A stretch of 64,000 nucleotides of DNA, from the NCBI GenBank assembly GCA_001972305.1, contig BDDD01001978.1, forward strand, positions 22,945 through 86,944, read 5' to 3'. A model generated the notes under the pieces. The model made no database searches. It was not told the origin of the DNA and saw nothing but the letters and a program-made list of their open reading frames with translations. The translations under genes were made by a program, and so were the position numbers. This document shows positions 37,650-48,290 of the stretch, in pieces (the stretch's first letter is position 1; every line of letters starts with the position of its first letter). Source of the stretch: Cephalotus follicularis. Taxonomy: Eukaryota; Streptophyta; Magnoliopsida; Oxalidales; Cephalotaceae.

Positions 37650-38560
37650 TAGGGTATACTATGTGCTATGTATGCAACAGTTATAACAATATGCAATGTA
37701 TGCATCAATACAGTAGTGTGACAGTGTAACGGTTTGCCGTGTAACGGTACTGTGACAGTACAATACAGTGACAGTAACAATACAGTAACAGTACCGTACA
37801 ATGCTCAGTGAACAGTAACGGTGTACAATAACAGTGTCAGTAACAGTGCAGTGCAGTATATCAGTGTACAGTTGTTGACAGCTTTGATATACCAATCGTC
37901 CCTAAGCGGGGTATATCTGGCTAGTCCTAATCACATCCAAGGTCATAGGCCTGCAGACACTCAGTAAACAGTCAGTAACAGTACATGGGAACAAACAGTT
38001 GTAGGGTCAAGTACTTCTCTGCCACTCCGGCCCGAGATAGTACCCCCATCGACTAAACACAACCCTCCCGTGTTATAGTCGTATGGAGCATAGGATAACA
38101 CTGGCCACGAAAACAGTATAGTAGTGCTAGACCCGAAGGGTAACAGCCAGTAACGGTAACAGTAGTGCTAGACCCGAAAGGTACTAGCCAGTAACAGCAA
38201 CAGTGGAGCTCTCAGTAACAGTAACAGTATCAGTAACAGTAACTGTATCCATCCCTCAAGCGGTGACTCCCGTAGGTCACAAAAAAAGGAGGATTAACAG
38301 TGATGTGTGGCCAAACACCCATAATACTTTATGACGGAAATGAAGATTATGAATGGGTTATCCCGTATAGTCTCAAACAATAACAGTAAACATTAATCAT
38401 ACAGTAGTCGCACCCGGTAACAGTAACAGTAAACAGTAGAAATGATAGGGACCTAAAGGACCAATGTGATCCACATCCGTCAATACAGTTGTAAAACAGT
38501 TTTCAGTAACAGTTTTAGTAACAGTTTTAAGTAACAGTTGTTGGTCCCTATCGAAGTTTA
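37650..38560. repeat. Field of AACAGT / CAGTAACAG hexamer repeats (element E)
   Basis: Dozens of copies of CAGTAACAG, ACAGTA and AACAGT occur singly or in short runs, with unlike sequence between them. A further group is near 39125-39205. It is not a uniform microsatellite. Confidence 0.88.
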
Positions 38561-38834
38561 TAAAACAATGGAGAGGAAGTCCAATTGGATATCCGGGCCC
38601 AGATGTCCAAAAGGAGCTATCCTAACCATTCTTAAAACCCATTTGCATGAAAACTCTTTTGTTGCATTGCTTCAAGAATCATTTTGAAAACTTGATTCAA
38701 GATTCAACAGTGTTAAAAGATGATTCGCATAGGATGCAAGGCCTTAGGGAGGCTTCCTATGGAATCAATTTAAAGAAGAAACAGTTTGGATTTGAAGACA
38801 GCGAGAAACAATGCCATTTCGCAAAACAGGGCAC

Positions 38835-39005
38835 TAAGCGTCGACTAGTTTAGTTTAAAAGTGTAAAGTGTCGACTATTCAGTTTAACACACAAAAGAGT
38901 CGATGGTTTTAGAAAGCCTAAATATAAAATATCGACTACTCAGTTTAAAGGCATGAAAGCGTCGACGGGTCAGTTTTTGAAAGTAGTAAAGTGTCGACGG
39001 TTTCA
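38835..39005. repeat. GTCGAC array (element E)
   Basis: Units such as AAGCGTCGACTAG, AAGTGTCGACTATTCAG, AGCGTCGACGG and AAGTGTCGACGG occur, spaced by about 30-50 bp. They are mostly half-palindromes with a GTCGAC core, and CAGTTTA is a recurrent neighbour. Confidence 0.82.
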
Positions 39006-40661
39006 TCAGAAACAACAGTTCGCAAAGAAGTTCGCAAATCAATGAAACTAAGTCCAAAATCCATGAAATCAGTTTCAATCTTAGTGAAAACAGTTTATAG
39101 ATCCACACCCAATTCCTAGTCGGTGCGATAACCAGTAAACAGTAGCAGTTTCAATAATAGTATAACAATCAATCAATCAACACGCAGTAACAGTAACACG
39201 GTAACAATTCACACAATTCATTAAAGTGCATGAATGCAGTGCAAATAGTATAACCTACCTATTAAAGCAGCAACAACAGTTGCGCTTGCTATTCAAGGGA
39301 TTCTGTAGCAGAACCGACGAACCTCAACTTCTCCAAGCTTGAACCGGCTATCGAATCGCCATCGCTTGGGAACCTCCTATCCTTGATCACTTTATTCATA
39401 CTGCTATACAACACATTCCCGTTACGCTCTACGCACAGGAATCAACACTGCCGTCACCGAAGCTCCGGCCAGTTTCCTGCCAACTCAACCAGCTTCGGCG
39501 ACACCCATAAACAGACTCCACATTGGCCGATCAATTCATATCTGCCAAGGAACCGCCGTGACTCACCGTGAAACGAGCTGTCAACGGTCGGCGGTGAGTT
39601 TGACTCACTAAGTCAAGTCGCCGGTCAACCACAACTTTGGTCACCACCCAAAATCGCCACACAATCATCAGTTCTAGATGTCACAGCCAGAGACTTGCCG
39701 AGACTCACCAAGGAACCGGCAGTCCCAGCCGGCAGTGAGTTCGACTCACTGAGTCTACTCGCCGGACTTCAACAGTTCTGGTCAACACTCAAAAATGCCA
39801 TAACCGACATCAAAATCCTTCAATCAAGCCACTGGTGGCCGTAACTCACCGTGACTTGGCACTAAACTCGCGGTCATAGGCGGCAGCGAGTTGGGTTCGC
39901 TGAGTCGACTCGGCAGCTCAAATCCGGTTGTTTCTGGCCGAATGGCGCCAAATCAGTCACTGAAATAGGTGTAGCCGGCCTCCTACGTGAAGACCGGCCC
40001 TTCCCGCGATGCTAACCGACGGTGGAACGCACGACAGAGATGGCGACAGTGACGGGGAGAATAAGGAAAAGAAAAGAGAAGAAAGGGTAAGGAGGTTACC
40101 AGCCATGGAGAAGCAACAGGGGAGCTCGCCGTCACTTTTCCCGGTCGTCGGTGTCTCTCCATTCCTCTGGCGCCATCTCTCTTCCGCTCTCTCTCGCGTT
40201 CCCTCTCTCGCACTCTCTCCCTTTCTTTTGACGCACCAGGCGTTTTAACGCCTCGCCTGGTTTCTTNGGGCATTACAATAACAATTCAGCTGCATCAATC
40301 TGAAATTGATAGGGTTAGCCGAATACACTGGCTAAGTGGAGAAAATATAAATACAATTTGGGGTCAACAATAATGAATGTCATGTATATACAATACATAT
40401 ATGTATATGTATATCGATCAATAATTGAGCAACCATGCCAAGTGGCTACATCAACACAATCCATCAATCATGTCACTAAGGACCAATCAATCCAACCCGA
40501 GTTCGATATCTACCACCCGAAGGTTGGTAGTATCTCATATCGATGCTAATAGGCACGTAGGCGGGGGAAAGCTCGATCAAACAATTGATGTTAACCGGCA
40601 CATAGGGGGGGAGCTCATTGTGTGGATGTCAACCGTCCAAGCCTAGGAAAGCACGTAGGCT

Positions 40662-40844
40662 ATGGTTTCAAAGGATTGTTATACATTTTGAATAAATGCA
40701 TTCATGAAATATGGTTTCAAAGGATTCGCAATCAAACAATTGATGTTAACTGCACATAGGCTGGGAAGACAGTCCAAGCCTAGGAAAGCACGTTGACGCG
40801 AATAAATGTATTATTCAAAATGTATAACAATCCTTTGAAACCAT
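40662..40844. repeat. 34-bp perfect inverted repeat in 5' LTR of B
   Basis: The arm at 40662-40695 is the exact reverse complement of 40811-40844, which is the normal LTR sequence. A third, partial copy starts near 40711. The segment GCCTAGGAAAGCACGT also occurs twice (about 40641 and 40778). The 3' LTR of B has none of this, so it arose after or during insertion of B. Confidence 0.85.
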
Positions 40845-42470
40845 ATTTCAATCTTTCGAAATAACTTTTCAATCCTTCTAAAATATACATTTTCGTGTAA
40901 AATAATGATTTTATTATAAATCATGAATGCATTTCCAAAATGATAAAACATTTTAGAAATAACCAACAATCCGAATCAACAGTCCAATCCATGGTAACAT
41001 GCAATACAAACATATGCTCAAAATGTAACCAGGCTTTATTCACAACAACGTGTACCAATAAGCGTTAATGTCCAAAACAGTCACTTTAAACGTCATCGTT
41101 TAATCTCTAAGCGTCGACGCTTATGTCCTTTAAGCATCGTCGCTTATGTCCTTTAAGCGTTGGCACTTAATAGAAGTCTTAATGCGTCGATATTCATCTC
41201 TCTAGGCATCGACGCTCAAGGCATGGACCCTTAAGCACCAGCGCTTTACTTCAGGCATCGACGCTTTAAGGTAGGAACCTCAAGCGTTGACATTTCACGC
41301 GTCCATATCTACGCTTAATGAACTATGGCGTTGATGCTTTCTTCTAAGTGTTGACGTTTATCTCGAATCCAGTATTAGTTCTTTTCATGATAGTCAAAGC
41401 GTCGACGCTTCCCTCGTAAGCGTCGACGCTTCTGCAAATCAGAACATCATCTTCTTCATCTTAACAAAATTCCAGTGGGATTCAAACCAATCATACATGC
41501 AATCCAGTCCAATATTTACTCAGAATTCGACATGCATGGCAGAATAACAATTCAGGGTATCCATAAATCACATAATCCAAATCAGTCCATGACAACCATG
41601 CAATTCACCAATGAACACTTATTATCAATGAACTCAATTTTGCATGTATATAATCCCTACCTTAGATTCCAAGTTAGGAATGGAAGTCCACCTCCAAGCT
41701 CTCGGAACAGTGGTGTTTCTGAGCTTCCCAGCAGCTTCAAGTCCGGTCTAGTGACTCCAAGCTCCCAAGCTCTTACTCTGGTTCAAAAATGGAGGAATGG
41801 TTCTCCTTTTTCTCTCTTCTCTTTCCCGATTTCTTATTGTTCTCTCTATGATTTCTTTTTGTTTCCATTGTGTTTTTCTTCCCTTCTTTTCCAGGTACGT
41901 TCCAGGAAGAGAAAAGAGGGCGTTTTAAGCAAATGACATATTTTCTCTCTCTCTCCAGCCCATGCATGGCGCCATGTGCCCTACTCTTCCTTTCTAATTA
42001 ACCTGCATGCACCAGGTGTCCATTTCACTCTCTCATCATGTCGTAATGGTGTACAATTGTCCCATTCCTTCTTTTCTTTTGCCACATGACGCACAGGTGG
42101 AATTTTAATTCATTCCCCTGAAGAAAATGGTGGACACTTAGCGTATCTATGATGTCAGATAGTCTAAGCATCGCTGGTTGTATCGTGGGCATCGACACTT
42201 AACCTTGTGTATGCATTGGCGTCGACTCTTATCTCTGGCATCAACGCTTTAAATGTACGAACTTAAGCGCGCGTTTTTGCTTTCATGGCGTCGACGCTTT
42301 GATTCTGGGCGTCGACGCTTTAGGTAAAAATGCCAACATTTTCAACCATCACAACTTTCTTCATTAGACATTCAACATTATGTTTGGAAAAATCCATCAT
42401 TTCTCATTAATTCATGATAAATTACACTAAGAATTTCAAAGTACATCAAATAGAATTTCCAGGAATTACA

Positions 42471-42867
42471 AGGATCCCCTGTAAAGGCTGGAGGGTTTAA
42501 CTTCAAGAATCTGATTAAGGGGTCCTAACGGCGAGGCTGATCAACTGATCTTCTTGCTGCTTCAGCCCGCCTAACTGGTCTCACAGCCGATGTTTGTTCT
42601 AGGGCTTCTGCTACACGCTTACCTTGTCGTGCAACAAGTGGTTGTTCTTCTTGAGTCGCATGTTATTGCATAAACTCACTCATTTGATTTATCATAGCAT
42701 GCATCATTCTCATAAAACCTCTAGGTTATTCTTGAGCAGGAGCAGTAGCTGTTGCTTCTTGAGCTACATTTACTTCTTCTCTTTCCTCAGCGTCTCTATT
42801 AGCTCGGGTACGTCTGGTCGACGGCCCGACTCTCACTCCTCGTGCAGTTCTACTTCGACGTCCTTCC
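42471..42867 (-). pseudogene. gag N-terminal part of C (broken)
   Basis: On the minus strand from the ATG at 42867: M-E-G-R-R-S-R-T, then an Arg- and Ala-rich leader. Stops near 42730 and 42662 and a third near 42525 precede F-L-K-L-N-P-P-A-F-T-G. It is cut by insertion of B and continues at 26964 with the capsid helix W-L-M-Q-L-E. This is the usual start of chromovirus gag. Confidence 0.8.
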
Positions 42868-42969
42868 ATCCTTCCAAACTTGTTACACAAAAGAATAGGT
42901 CAATATCCACATATATATTCTTAACTCCATTTGTCGAGGACCCTATCCTGGCGTATCCAGCATAGTACG

Positions 42970-42981
42970 GCTCTGATACCA
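42970..42981 (-). promoter_or_regulatory. Primer binding site of C (tRNA-iMet)
   Basis: The complement reads TGGTATCAGAGC. The neighbouring end of the LTR is missing about 60 bases, which sets this site against a truncated LTR. Confidence 0.85.
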
Positions 42982-43000
42982 AAAAAACGATCATAAAAAT

Positions 43001-45229
43001 TTAATTATCCTTTCATAAATTTATCATCATAAAAATTTAAAACTTTAATAAGGAACATCATAAACAATAAACTTCAAATAATATATGTGGATATACCCAG
43101 TTCTTACACAACTTTATCCATAATGCTCTGCCACAAAGCGGTAGGTCAAAAAAATAATTACATGATTTTTTACTCATAATACTGGTCTGAAAAATGCACT
43201 ATCGATGAGGAGTAGGACTTACTTTGCTCTTTATCCTTCGGGTTATGCGCTGCTCCAACAGTACCTAAACCTGGCCCATTCAAAGAATGGGTCAGCAACC
43301 CGTAAGTTGTGTAGATTACCACATGCAGAGACGCACAACCGAGGAGAAAACAATACAACCAGAGAAGAGATGCATGCATACCATATAACCATTAATTGCT
43401 TCCTCGAACTACTCTACTCAAACAAGGCTGATTTCCCAACATTGAACAGAGGAGTTGGTCTGGTCATACACAATCTGTTTCTTATACAAGTCTTACTATT
43501 GAGGTTCACCTACCTGCGAAATTCACCATTAGGTTCACCTGCCGAGCGGAATTCACCCCTTTGGTTCACCTGCTCTGGTGGAATTCACCCTTAGGTTCAT
43601 CTGCTCTTGCGGAGTTCACACTGAACCTATTAAGCGGGATTCGCCCAAGGATCACCTGCCTGTGGAATTCACCCTTAGGTTCACCTGCTCTAGTGGAATT
43701 CACCCTTAGGTTCACCTGCTCTAGTGGAATTCACCCCTTAGGTTCACTTGCCGAGCAGAATTCACCATTGGGTTCACCTGCTCTTGGCGAAATTCACCCC
43801 ATTTGGGCTCACCTGCTAGGGACAGTCTCTATGTGGATTCACTCTTCAGTTCACCTACCATAGGATGTCTCACTAAGTCTATACATATATACATCAGGCA
43901 GAGAAGGAGCTCTGCTCGGGTGCTCTGACCCTTAGTCAGACTTAGCGCTCTAAGGGCACTATGCATTATGCTTTGATCATTCTCACGCTTGAGGGACTGG
44001 TCGGATAGATACGCATGAATGTGCTTGGCGACCATACGGATTGGTCTGCTCGGCATGCGCAGGTTGGTCCTCTCTAAGAGTTGGTCTGACTTCCATGTAT
44101 ATATTCATCTCGGGATGAGAAGGTTGTCTACCCAGTGTGCTCGGACAAGTCCTGCTCGGCATGTATGGACTAGCCATGCTCGGGGACCTTGTGGACAGGC
44201 CTGCTTAGCATGTACGGACTAGCCATGCTTGGCATGCTCAGACTAGTCATGCTTAGCGACCTCAAGGATAGGCCTGTCCGACATGTACGAACTAGCCATG
44301 TTTGGCATGCTCGGACAAGTCGAGCTCGGCGCACGCGAGTAGGTCATGCTTGGACATGTTATGCTTGGCACACGCATGAGCGAGTCATGCTCGGGAACCA
44401 AGTTGACTAGTTTGCTCGGCATGCATAGGACTAGTCCAACTTCAAGCTAGGAAGCTCTAAGTCCTCTGGAGACTAATCTGGCTCAGCGTCAAGATGTATT
44501 TCTAAGTACTATCCAAGTACTGTACTTCACCGAGATTATTCCCAATTCCTTAACATTGGCAAAGGAACAAACAAGGAAATCATAGTGTAACAAACACAAC
44601 ATAATCAAACAATACAAGCAACATATACAACAATCAATCAAAACACACACACACAAACACACATGCTGGTAGGTGCTCAGACATGTAGCAGCCTATCTCA
44701 GCAATGGTTGAAAATGGAGATCGCTTGATTCCTTCTTGAATCTTGAACTTCCTCTAAGTCTGGAGCTACCACGCACCTCGGCTTCCTTCTCTTTTCCACT
44801 CTGGCATTGCTCTTTCAGTTCTAGGAGATGGGGGATTTATACGAGAGACTTCGAATTCTCCCGAGGAAGCTCCTCCTTTGTCGCTTTCCTCAGCTTTCTA
44901 GTGACACCATGCCCCATCTTCCACTTTCTCATCTTTCTCCCGATTTTTCCAGAATGGAAGTGGGAAAGGAAGTCTAAAAACGTGTTTCATGGGCATCTCC
45001 TCTCTTTTATACCCATGTGAAGAAGGATCTAGAAAGCACCACACACATGCAGTCGCCTTCTATTAGAATTGGGCCAATCTTTCTCTCCTTTTCTTTACGA
45101 CCCAAAATCAGGCCTTTTAAAGCCCAAAACCAAATCTGACCCAAAGGAGGAGAAATAAATCTTGGAAGCCCATATTTTCATATTATCATAGGTACATAAC
45201 AATTCTTTATAATATTTAAAGGCATTACA
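43001..45229 (-). repeat. 5' LTR of C, inner end deleted
   Basis: Collinear with 21228-23393. The 60 or so bases that begin TGTCACGCCCC in the other copy are replaced by a short AT-rich stretch (42982-43000). It carries the two repeat fields at 43500-43860 and 44030-44430. Confidence 0.9.
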
Positions 45230-46045
45230 CAACTTTTAATCCGCAGACATACGGACAGTCCGAGAGTACTATCAAGACTTTGGAAGATATGCTCTGAGCC
45301 AAGGACGGATCCAGGAAAAATATTTTGGGGGGGGCAAAGCAAAAACCAAGCTTGTGTGACCGATTTCACTCGTACTTGGGAGGATCATATTCTCTTGATA
45401 GAGTTTTCGTACAATAATAGCTATCACTCGAGCATTGGCATGGCTCCATAAGAAGCTCTTTACGGGCGGAAATATAGATCACCTATCTGTTGGGTTGAAG
45501 TTGGTGAACGACCGATACTTGGATCGGATCTTGTTGAGGAGACTTCGGAGAAAATCAAAGTGATTAAAGAGAGATTGCTTGCAACTTAGAGTTGAAAAAA
45601 GAGTTATGTCGATAGTGTGAAGAGGAGACCTTTGACTTTTGATATCGGAGATCACGTATTTATGAAAGTTTCTCCTTGGAAGGGTGTTCAGAGGTTTAGG
45701 AAAAAGGGCAAACTAGCTCCACGTTACATTGGTCCTTTTCAGATTCTCGAGAGAGTTAGAGAGGTAGCATACCAACTCGCTTTGCCACCTGCGTTGTCGG
45801 GTATACACGATGTTTTCCATGTTATGAGGTTACGTCCGAAATCCATCTCACATCTTGGATTATGACTTGATCTCGGTGCAAGGTAATCTTTCCTGCGAGG
45901 AATTACCTGTGAAGATTCTTGATTGAAAGACTCAAGTGTTGAGGTACTGAACCATTCCTATGGTGAAGGTTCAATGGCAGTTCCACCATCCTGATGAAGG
46001 GACGTGAGAGTGTGAAGATGATATTCGGGAATGTTACCCTTATTT
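45230..46045 (+). pseudogene. gag-pol of A, 3' part: integrase end and chromodomain
   Basis: It resumes the integrase core after element C: P-Q-T-Y-G-Q-S-E-S supplies the catalytic Glu region. At about 45301-45352 a foreign stretch of about 50 bp splits the next helix. The GPY/F module follows (45617-45830: [10 protein letters not shown]). A frameshift near 45835 leads to a chromodomain-like tail (about 45930-46045) with V-K-V-Q-W and E-D-D-I-R-E-C-Y-P, broken by three stops. The domain order confirms A as a chromovirus. Confidence 0.88.
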
Positions 46046-46080
46046 GTTCTAGAAATGTTAAAATTCGAGGATGAATTCTT

Positions 46081-46095
46081 TGAAGGATGGGAGAT
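46081..46095 (+). promoter_or_regulatory. Polypurine tract of A
   Basis: The purine-rich TGAAGGATGGGAGAT precedes the LTR start TGTAATG at 46096. It is interrupted by two T, weaker than in B. Confidence 0.75.
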
Positions 46096-46626
46096 TGTAA
46101 TGTCCCGAATTTCTATTCAATATATTATTGTAATTTCCATTGTAATTATATATCAAATTAATGATAATTATGGATTTCCAACTTGTAATGTTGAATATTG
46201 AGTAAAGAGTGTTAAGAAATGTTGCGATGAGTTGAAATGGGGAAAAAAGGGACGCCATAAAGCGTCGACACCAAGAGGTAGCGTCGACACCAAGAAGTAA
46301 GCGCGACGCTAAGGGTCCTTGCCTTAAACCGTCGACTCCAAGAGATAAGCATTAACTCGATTCGTGGAACCTGTCAGCGTTAAAGAGGGATGGTCGACGT
46401 GTCGACGCACACCCTGAATGTGTGCTCCTAGTGCATCGACGCCTAAACATGACAATAGATGAAGCTAAAGCACTGACAGAAGACGCATTAAAGACAGGTG
46501 TAGCCCACTGATCGGGCGCCTTATCACGCCAGCGGTAGCGTGTTAAGCATTTCACCATTTCCCCAGGCTTGCAATGGCAGAAGGAAAGAAAGGGGGACAG
46601 GTGTGCATCATGCAAGCAGGGTGAGA

Positions 46627-46690
<64 letters not shown>

Positions 46691-47701
46691 CTCCTCCATA
46701 AATCAAGCCTATCTTCTTATTCAACCTGCACATAAGAAAAGAGAAAGAAAACAGAGGAAAGAAAAATGGGAGAAGAAAGGAGAAAGAGATAAACCACATT
46801 TCTCCAAGCTTGAACCTGGAACTGGAAGCTTGGAAGCTCGGACCAGGAGTGCAGTCGAGCTTGGAGTGGAAATTTCTAGACCAGACTTGGAAGCTCAAAG
46901 CACTACGGGTATGTGACCTTGAAGAAGTGGACTACGATTCCTAACTTGGAATCTGAGGTAGGGATTATATAACTGTGTTTTGAGCTCAATTATACTAAAT
47001 GTTCATTTAGTGAAATGCATGAATGGTGGATTTTGGGCTGTGTAATTGTTGTGGTTTGCCATTAGTAGATAACCTGTTATGAATGCTCTTATTAGAATGG
47101 AAATGGACTGAGTTGCATGTGTTGTTTTGCTTAGTTCCATTGGTATTAAGACATGGCTGTGTTTTGCAAATGGAGAAGACAATGTTCTGGTTTCACTGAA
47201 CATTCGACGCTTAGTATATATATATATATATATATATGTAGAGTTTTATATATTACATATAGCATCATGATGCATTCATTTCATGATATTTTTTATCGTT
47301 GACCTCAAGTGCTTTTATATCTTTCCTACTTAGCCAGTGGATTTGGCTAACCCTATCAATTACAGATTGATGCAGTGGGATCGATACTGACAAGCGTGGT
47401 ATGACCGAAGAGAAGATAGAGTTGTTTTTCCTTTGGAGAAATGTTAAATGGTTATTGTATTGATGGATAATAGTTCATGCTCCGTTTGAGGGCGATTAAC
47501 GATGATTATATTGTATTGTTGTTAAACAATTGGTAAAATGTAGTATGGGATGCATTTTTCATTACTTAAATTCAGCTTGTATTTAATGCTTCCACAAGAA
47601 ATTATATGATTGGAAAGTTTTAAATTTTCTCGATTTCGTTTAAGTTGGATATATGTTAATTGCCAGGACCTTCGGGTCATTTATGAATATGGGGTGTGAC
47701 A
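46096..47701 (+). repeat. 3' LTR of A
   Basis: It starts TGTAATGTCCCG and ends GGGGTGTGACA, 1606 bp. It carries a GTCGAC cluster (46260-46445), a (GA)n tract (about 46627-46685) and a (TA)n tract (47215-47238). The last 485 bp match the truncated 5' LTR. Confidence 0.93.
46260..46445. repeat. GTCGAC cluster (3' LTR of A)
   Basis: Units include AAGCGTCGACACC, TAGCGTCGACACC, CCGTCGACTCC and GTCGACGTGTCGACGCAC, with a CATCGACGCC variant near 46434. Confidence 0.85.
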
Positions 47702-48275
47702 TCTCTGAAGCGAAGGGAGTGCAGTTTATGTTTCGCACCTCTGACAAGTATCCATTCGTCTGCTCGGCTCCTCTGAGCCTTTTCTCCATCTCTGCAAACT
47801 TTCTATTCATGGTCTGCTCAATGTCTTGTTGGTCCCTAGACTTGATAGAAACCTGCGATGGCCCTGCGGTTGGTCTGATCGAGTAGTCAGACTTGCTCAT
47901 CGGCCGTGATTCAGTCCTACGAGACGTGTAGGAACATGCACGGGGCTCCTCTTCCTCCATTGAATCTTGCTCTAATAGGTCATGCAGGGGATCATAATTG
48001 TAATCCCTTGCACTAGATGACTCTACTCTCAGAGATGTATCAATCTCTGACCGCTTTGGAGGGCGTCTGGCCCCCCTTTGCGGGTTTTGCCTGACCTCTA
48101 GAGGTTGTTGTTGCTCTGGGGCTAGTTGGCTTGGTCCAGCCTGATTCTGGTTGGCCAAATTGTTTGCCAGCAAAGTAGTGAGCTTCCCCATCTCTTGGAG
48201 GAGCTGGTTGAATTGCTCATTAGTGAGGGGAGCTTGACCGGGAGCGACCGCATGGTTGGTTTTCTTCGGAGGCAT
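47702..48275 (-). pseudogene. gag N-terminal fragment of a Tat-type Ty3/gypsy element
   Basis: It starts at a Met at 48275 (M-P-P-K-K-T-N-H). The frame is open to the border with A at 47702, about 191 residues: a Gln/Asn-rich segment, an Arg/Pro-rich stretch, and an acidic block E-E-E-E-P. Beyond 47702 the frame runs into the LTR of A and is not real. The rest of the element is absent from the window. The Tat lineage is inferred from the neighbouring primer site and leader. Confidence 0.7.
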
Positions 48276-48290
48276 TGTTGAAACAAATCA

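Larger units (their letters stand above)
36818..40277 (-). mobile_element. Solo LTR-like element E, inserted in 5' LTR of B
   Basis: It starts TGTCACGCCCCGAACCG (identical to the first 17 bases of the C LTR) and ends GGGCATTACA. It is flanked by the exact duplication ATAAC (36813-36817 and 40278-40282); 3460 bp. No gag or pol coding is seen. It has an AACAGT-rich field (37650-38560), a GTCGAC array (38835-39005), degenerate GACTCACTGAGTC blocks (39560-39920) and a hairpin near its end (about 40234-40260). One ambiguous base lies at 40267. A solo LTR in minus orientation is the best reading. The size is large for an LTR, so a non-autonomous element is possible. Confidence 0.82.
26965..42470 (-). 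mobile_element. Chromovirus B, inserted in gag of C
   Basis: Bounded by the exact duplication AGGAT (26960-26964 and 42471-42475). It starts TGTCACACC and ends GGAATTACA on the plus strand; the element reads on minus. 5' LTR 36473-42470 (contains E), primer site 36457-36468, gag 36358-35570 then 33309 downward (split by D), pol to about 29560, polypurine tract 29540-29555, 3' LTR 26965-29539. After removing E the 5' LTR is about 2533 bp and the 3' LTR 2575 bp, which agrees. It is a close relative of A. Confidence 0.93.
36473..42470 (-). repeat. 5' LTR of B, split by element E
   Basis: The LTR runs 36473-36817 and 40278-42470. It differs from the 3' LTR by about 5% in the first 190 bp (spot comparison). 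Between 40620 and 40850 it has a local rearrangement with inverted copies that the other LTR lacks. The palindrome arrays are at 41090-41435 and 42165-42325. Confidence 0.92.
21169..45229 (-). mobile_element. Chromovirus C, inserted in integrase of A
   Basis: Minus-strand Ty3/gypsy element. The outer ends are TGTCACGCCCCG at 21169 and GGCATTACA at 45229, flanked by CAGCT (21164-21168) and CAACT (45230-45234), one mismatch. On the minus strand the order is 5' LTR (43001-45229), primer site (42970-42981), gag N-terminal part (42471-42867), the inserted element B (26965-42470), then the gag remnant and pol (26964 down to 23400), polypurine tract and 3' LTR (21169-23393). Most of gag is deleted, so this is a defective derivative. 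Confidence 0.9.
16813..47701 (+). mobile_element. Chromovirus A, host of the 24-kb nest, 5' LTR truncated
   Basis: Ty3/gypsy element on the plus strand: truncated 5' LTR (16813-17297), primer site (17302-17314), gag-pol (17408-21168 then 45230-46045), polypurine stretch (about 46081-46095) and 3' LTR (46096-47701). The middle, 21169-45229, is a later insertion of C inside the integrase domain, with imperfect duplication CAGCT/CAACT. Its gag start (MDGRRKRGRSRA) and LTR termini (TGTAAT...GTGTGACA) match element B, so A and B belong to one family. No target duplication can be found because the left LTR is missing about 1.1 kb. Confidence 0.9.

Noticed and set aside
42624-42965. 113-codon plus-strand frame rich in Ser/Phe
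   Set aside because: It is the antisense of the C gag start, which has the expected MEGRRSR leader and lies next to the primer site.
46569-46916. 115-residue Arg/Glu-rich and Ser/Leu-rich open frames on opposite strands
   Set aside because: Both read through a (GA)n microsatellite in the 3' LTR of A.
47640-47701. C-terminal extension of the Tat gag frame
   Set aside because: It crosses the border into the LTR of A, so these residues are not part of gag.
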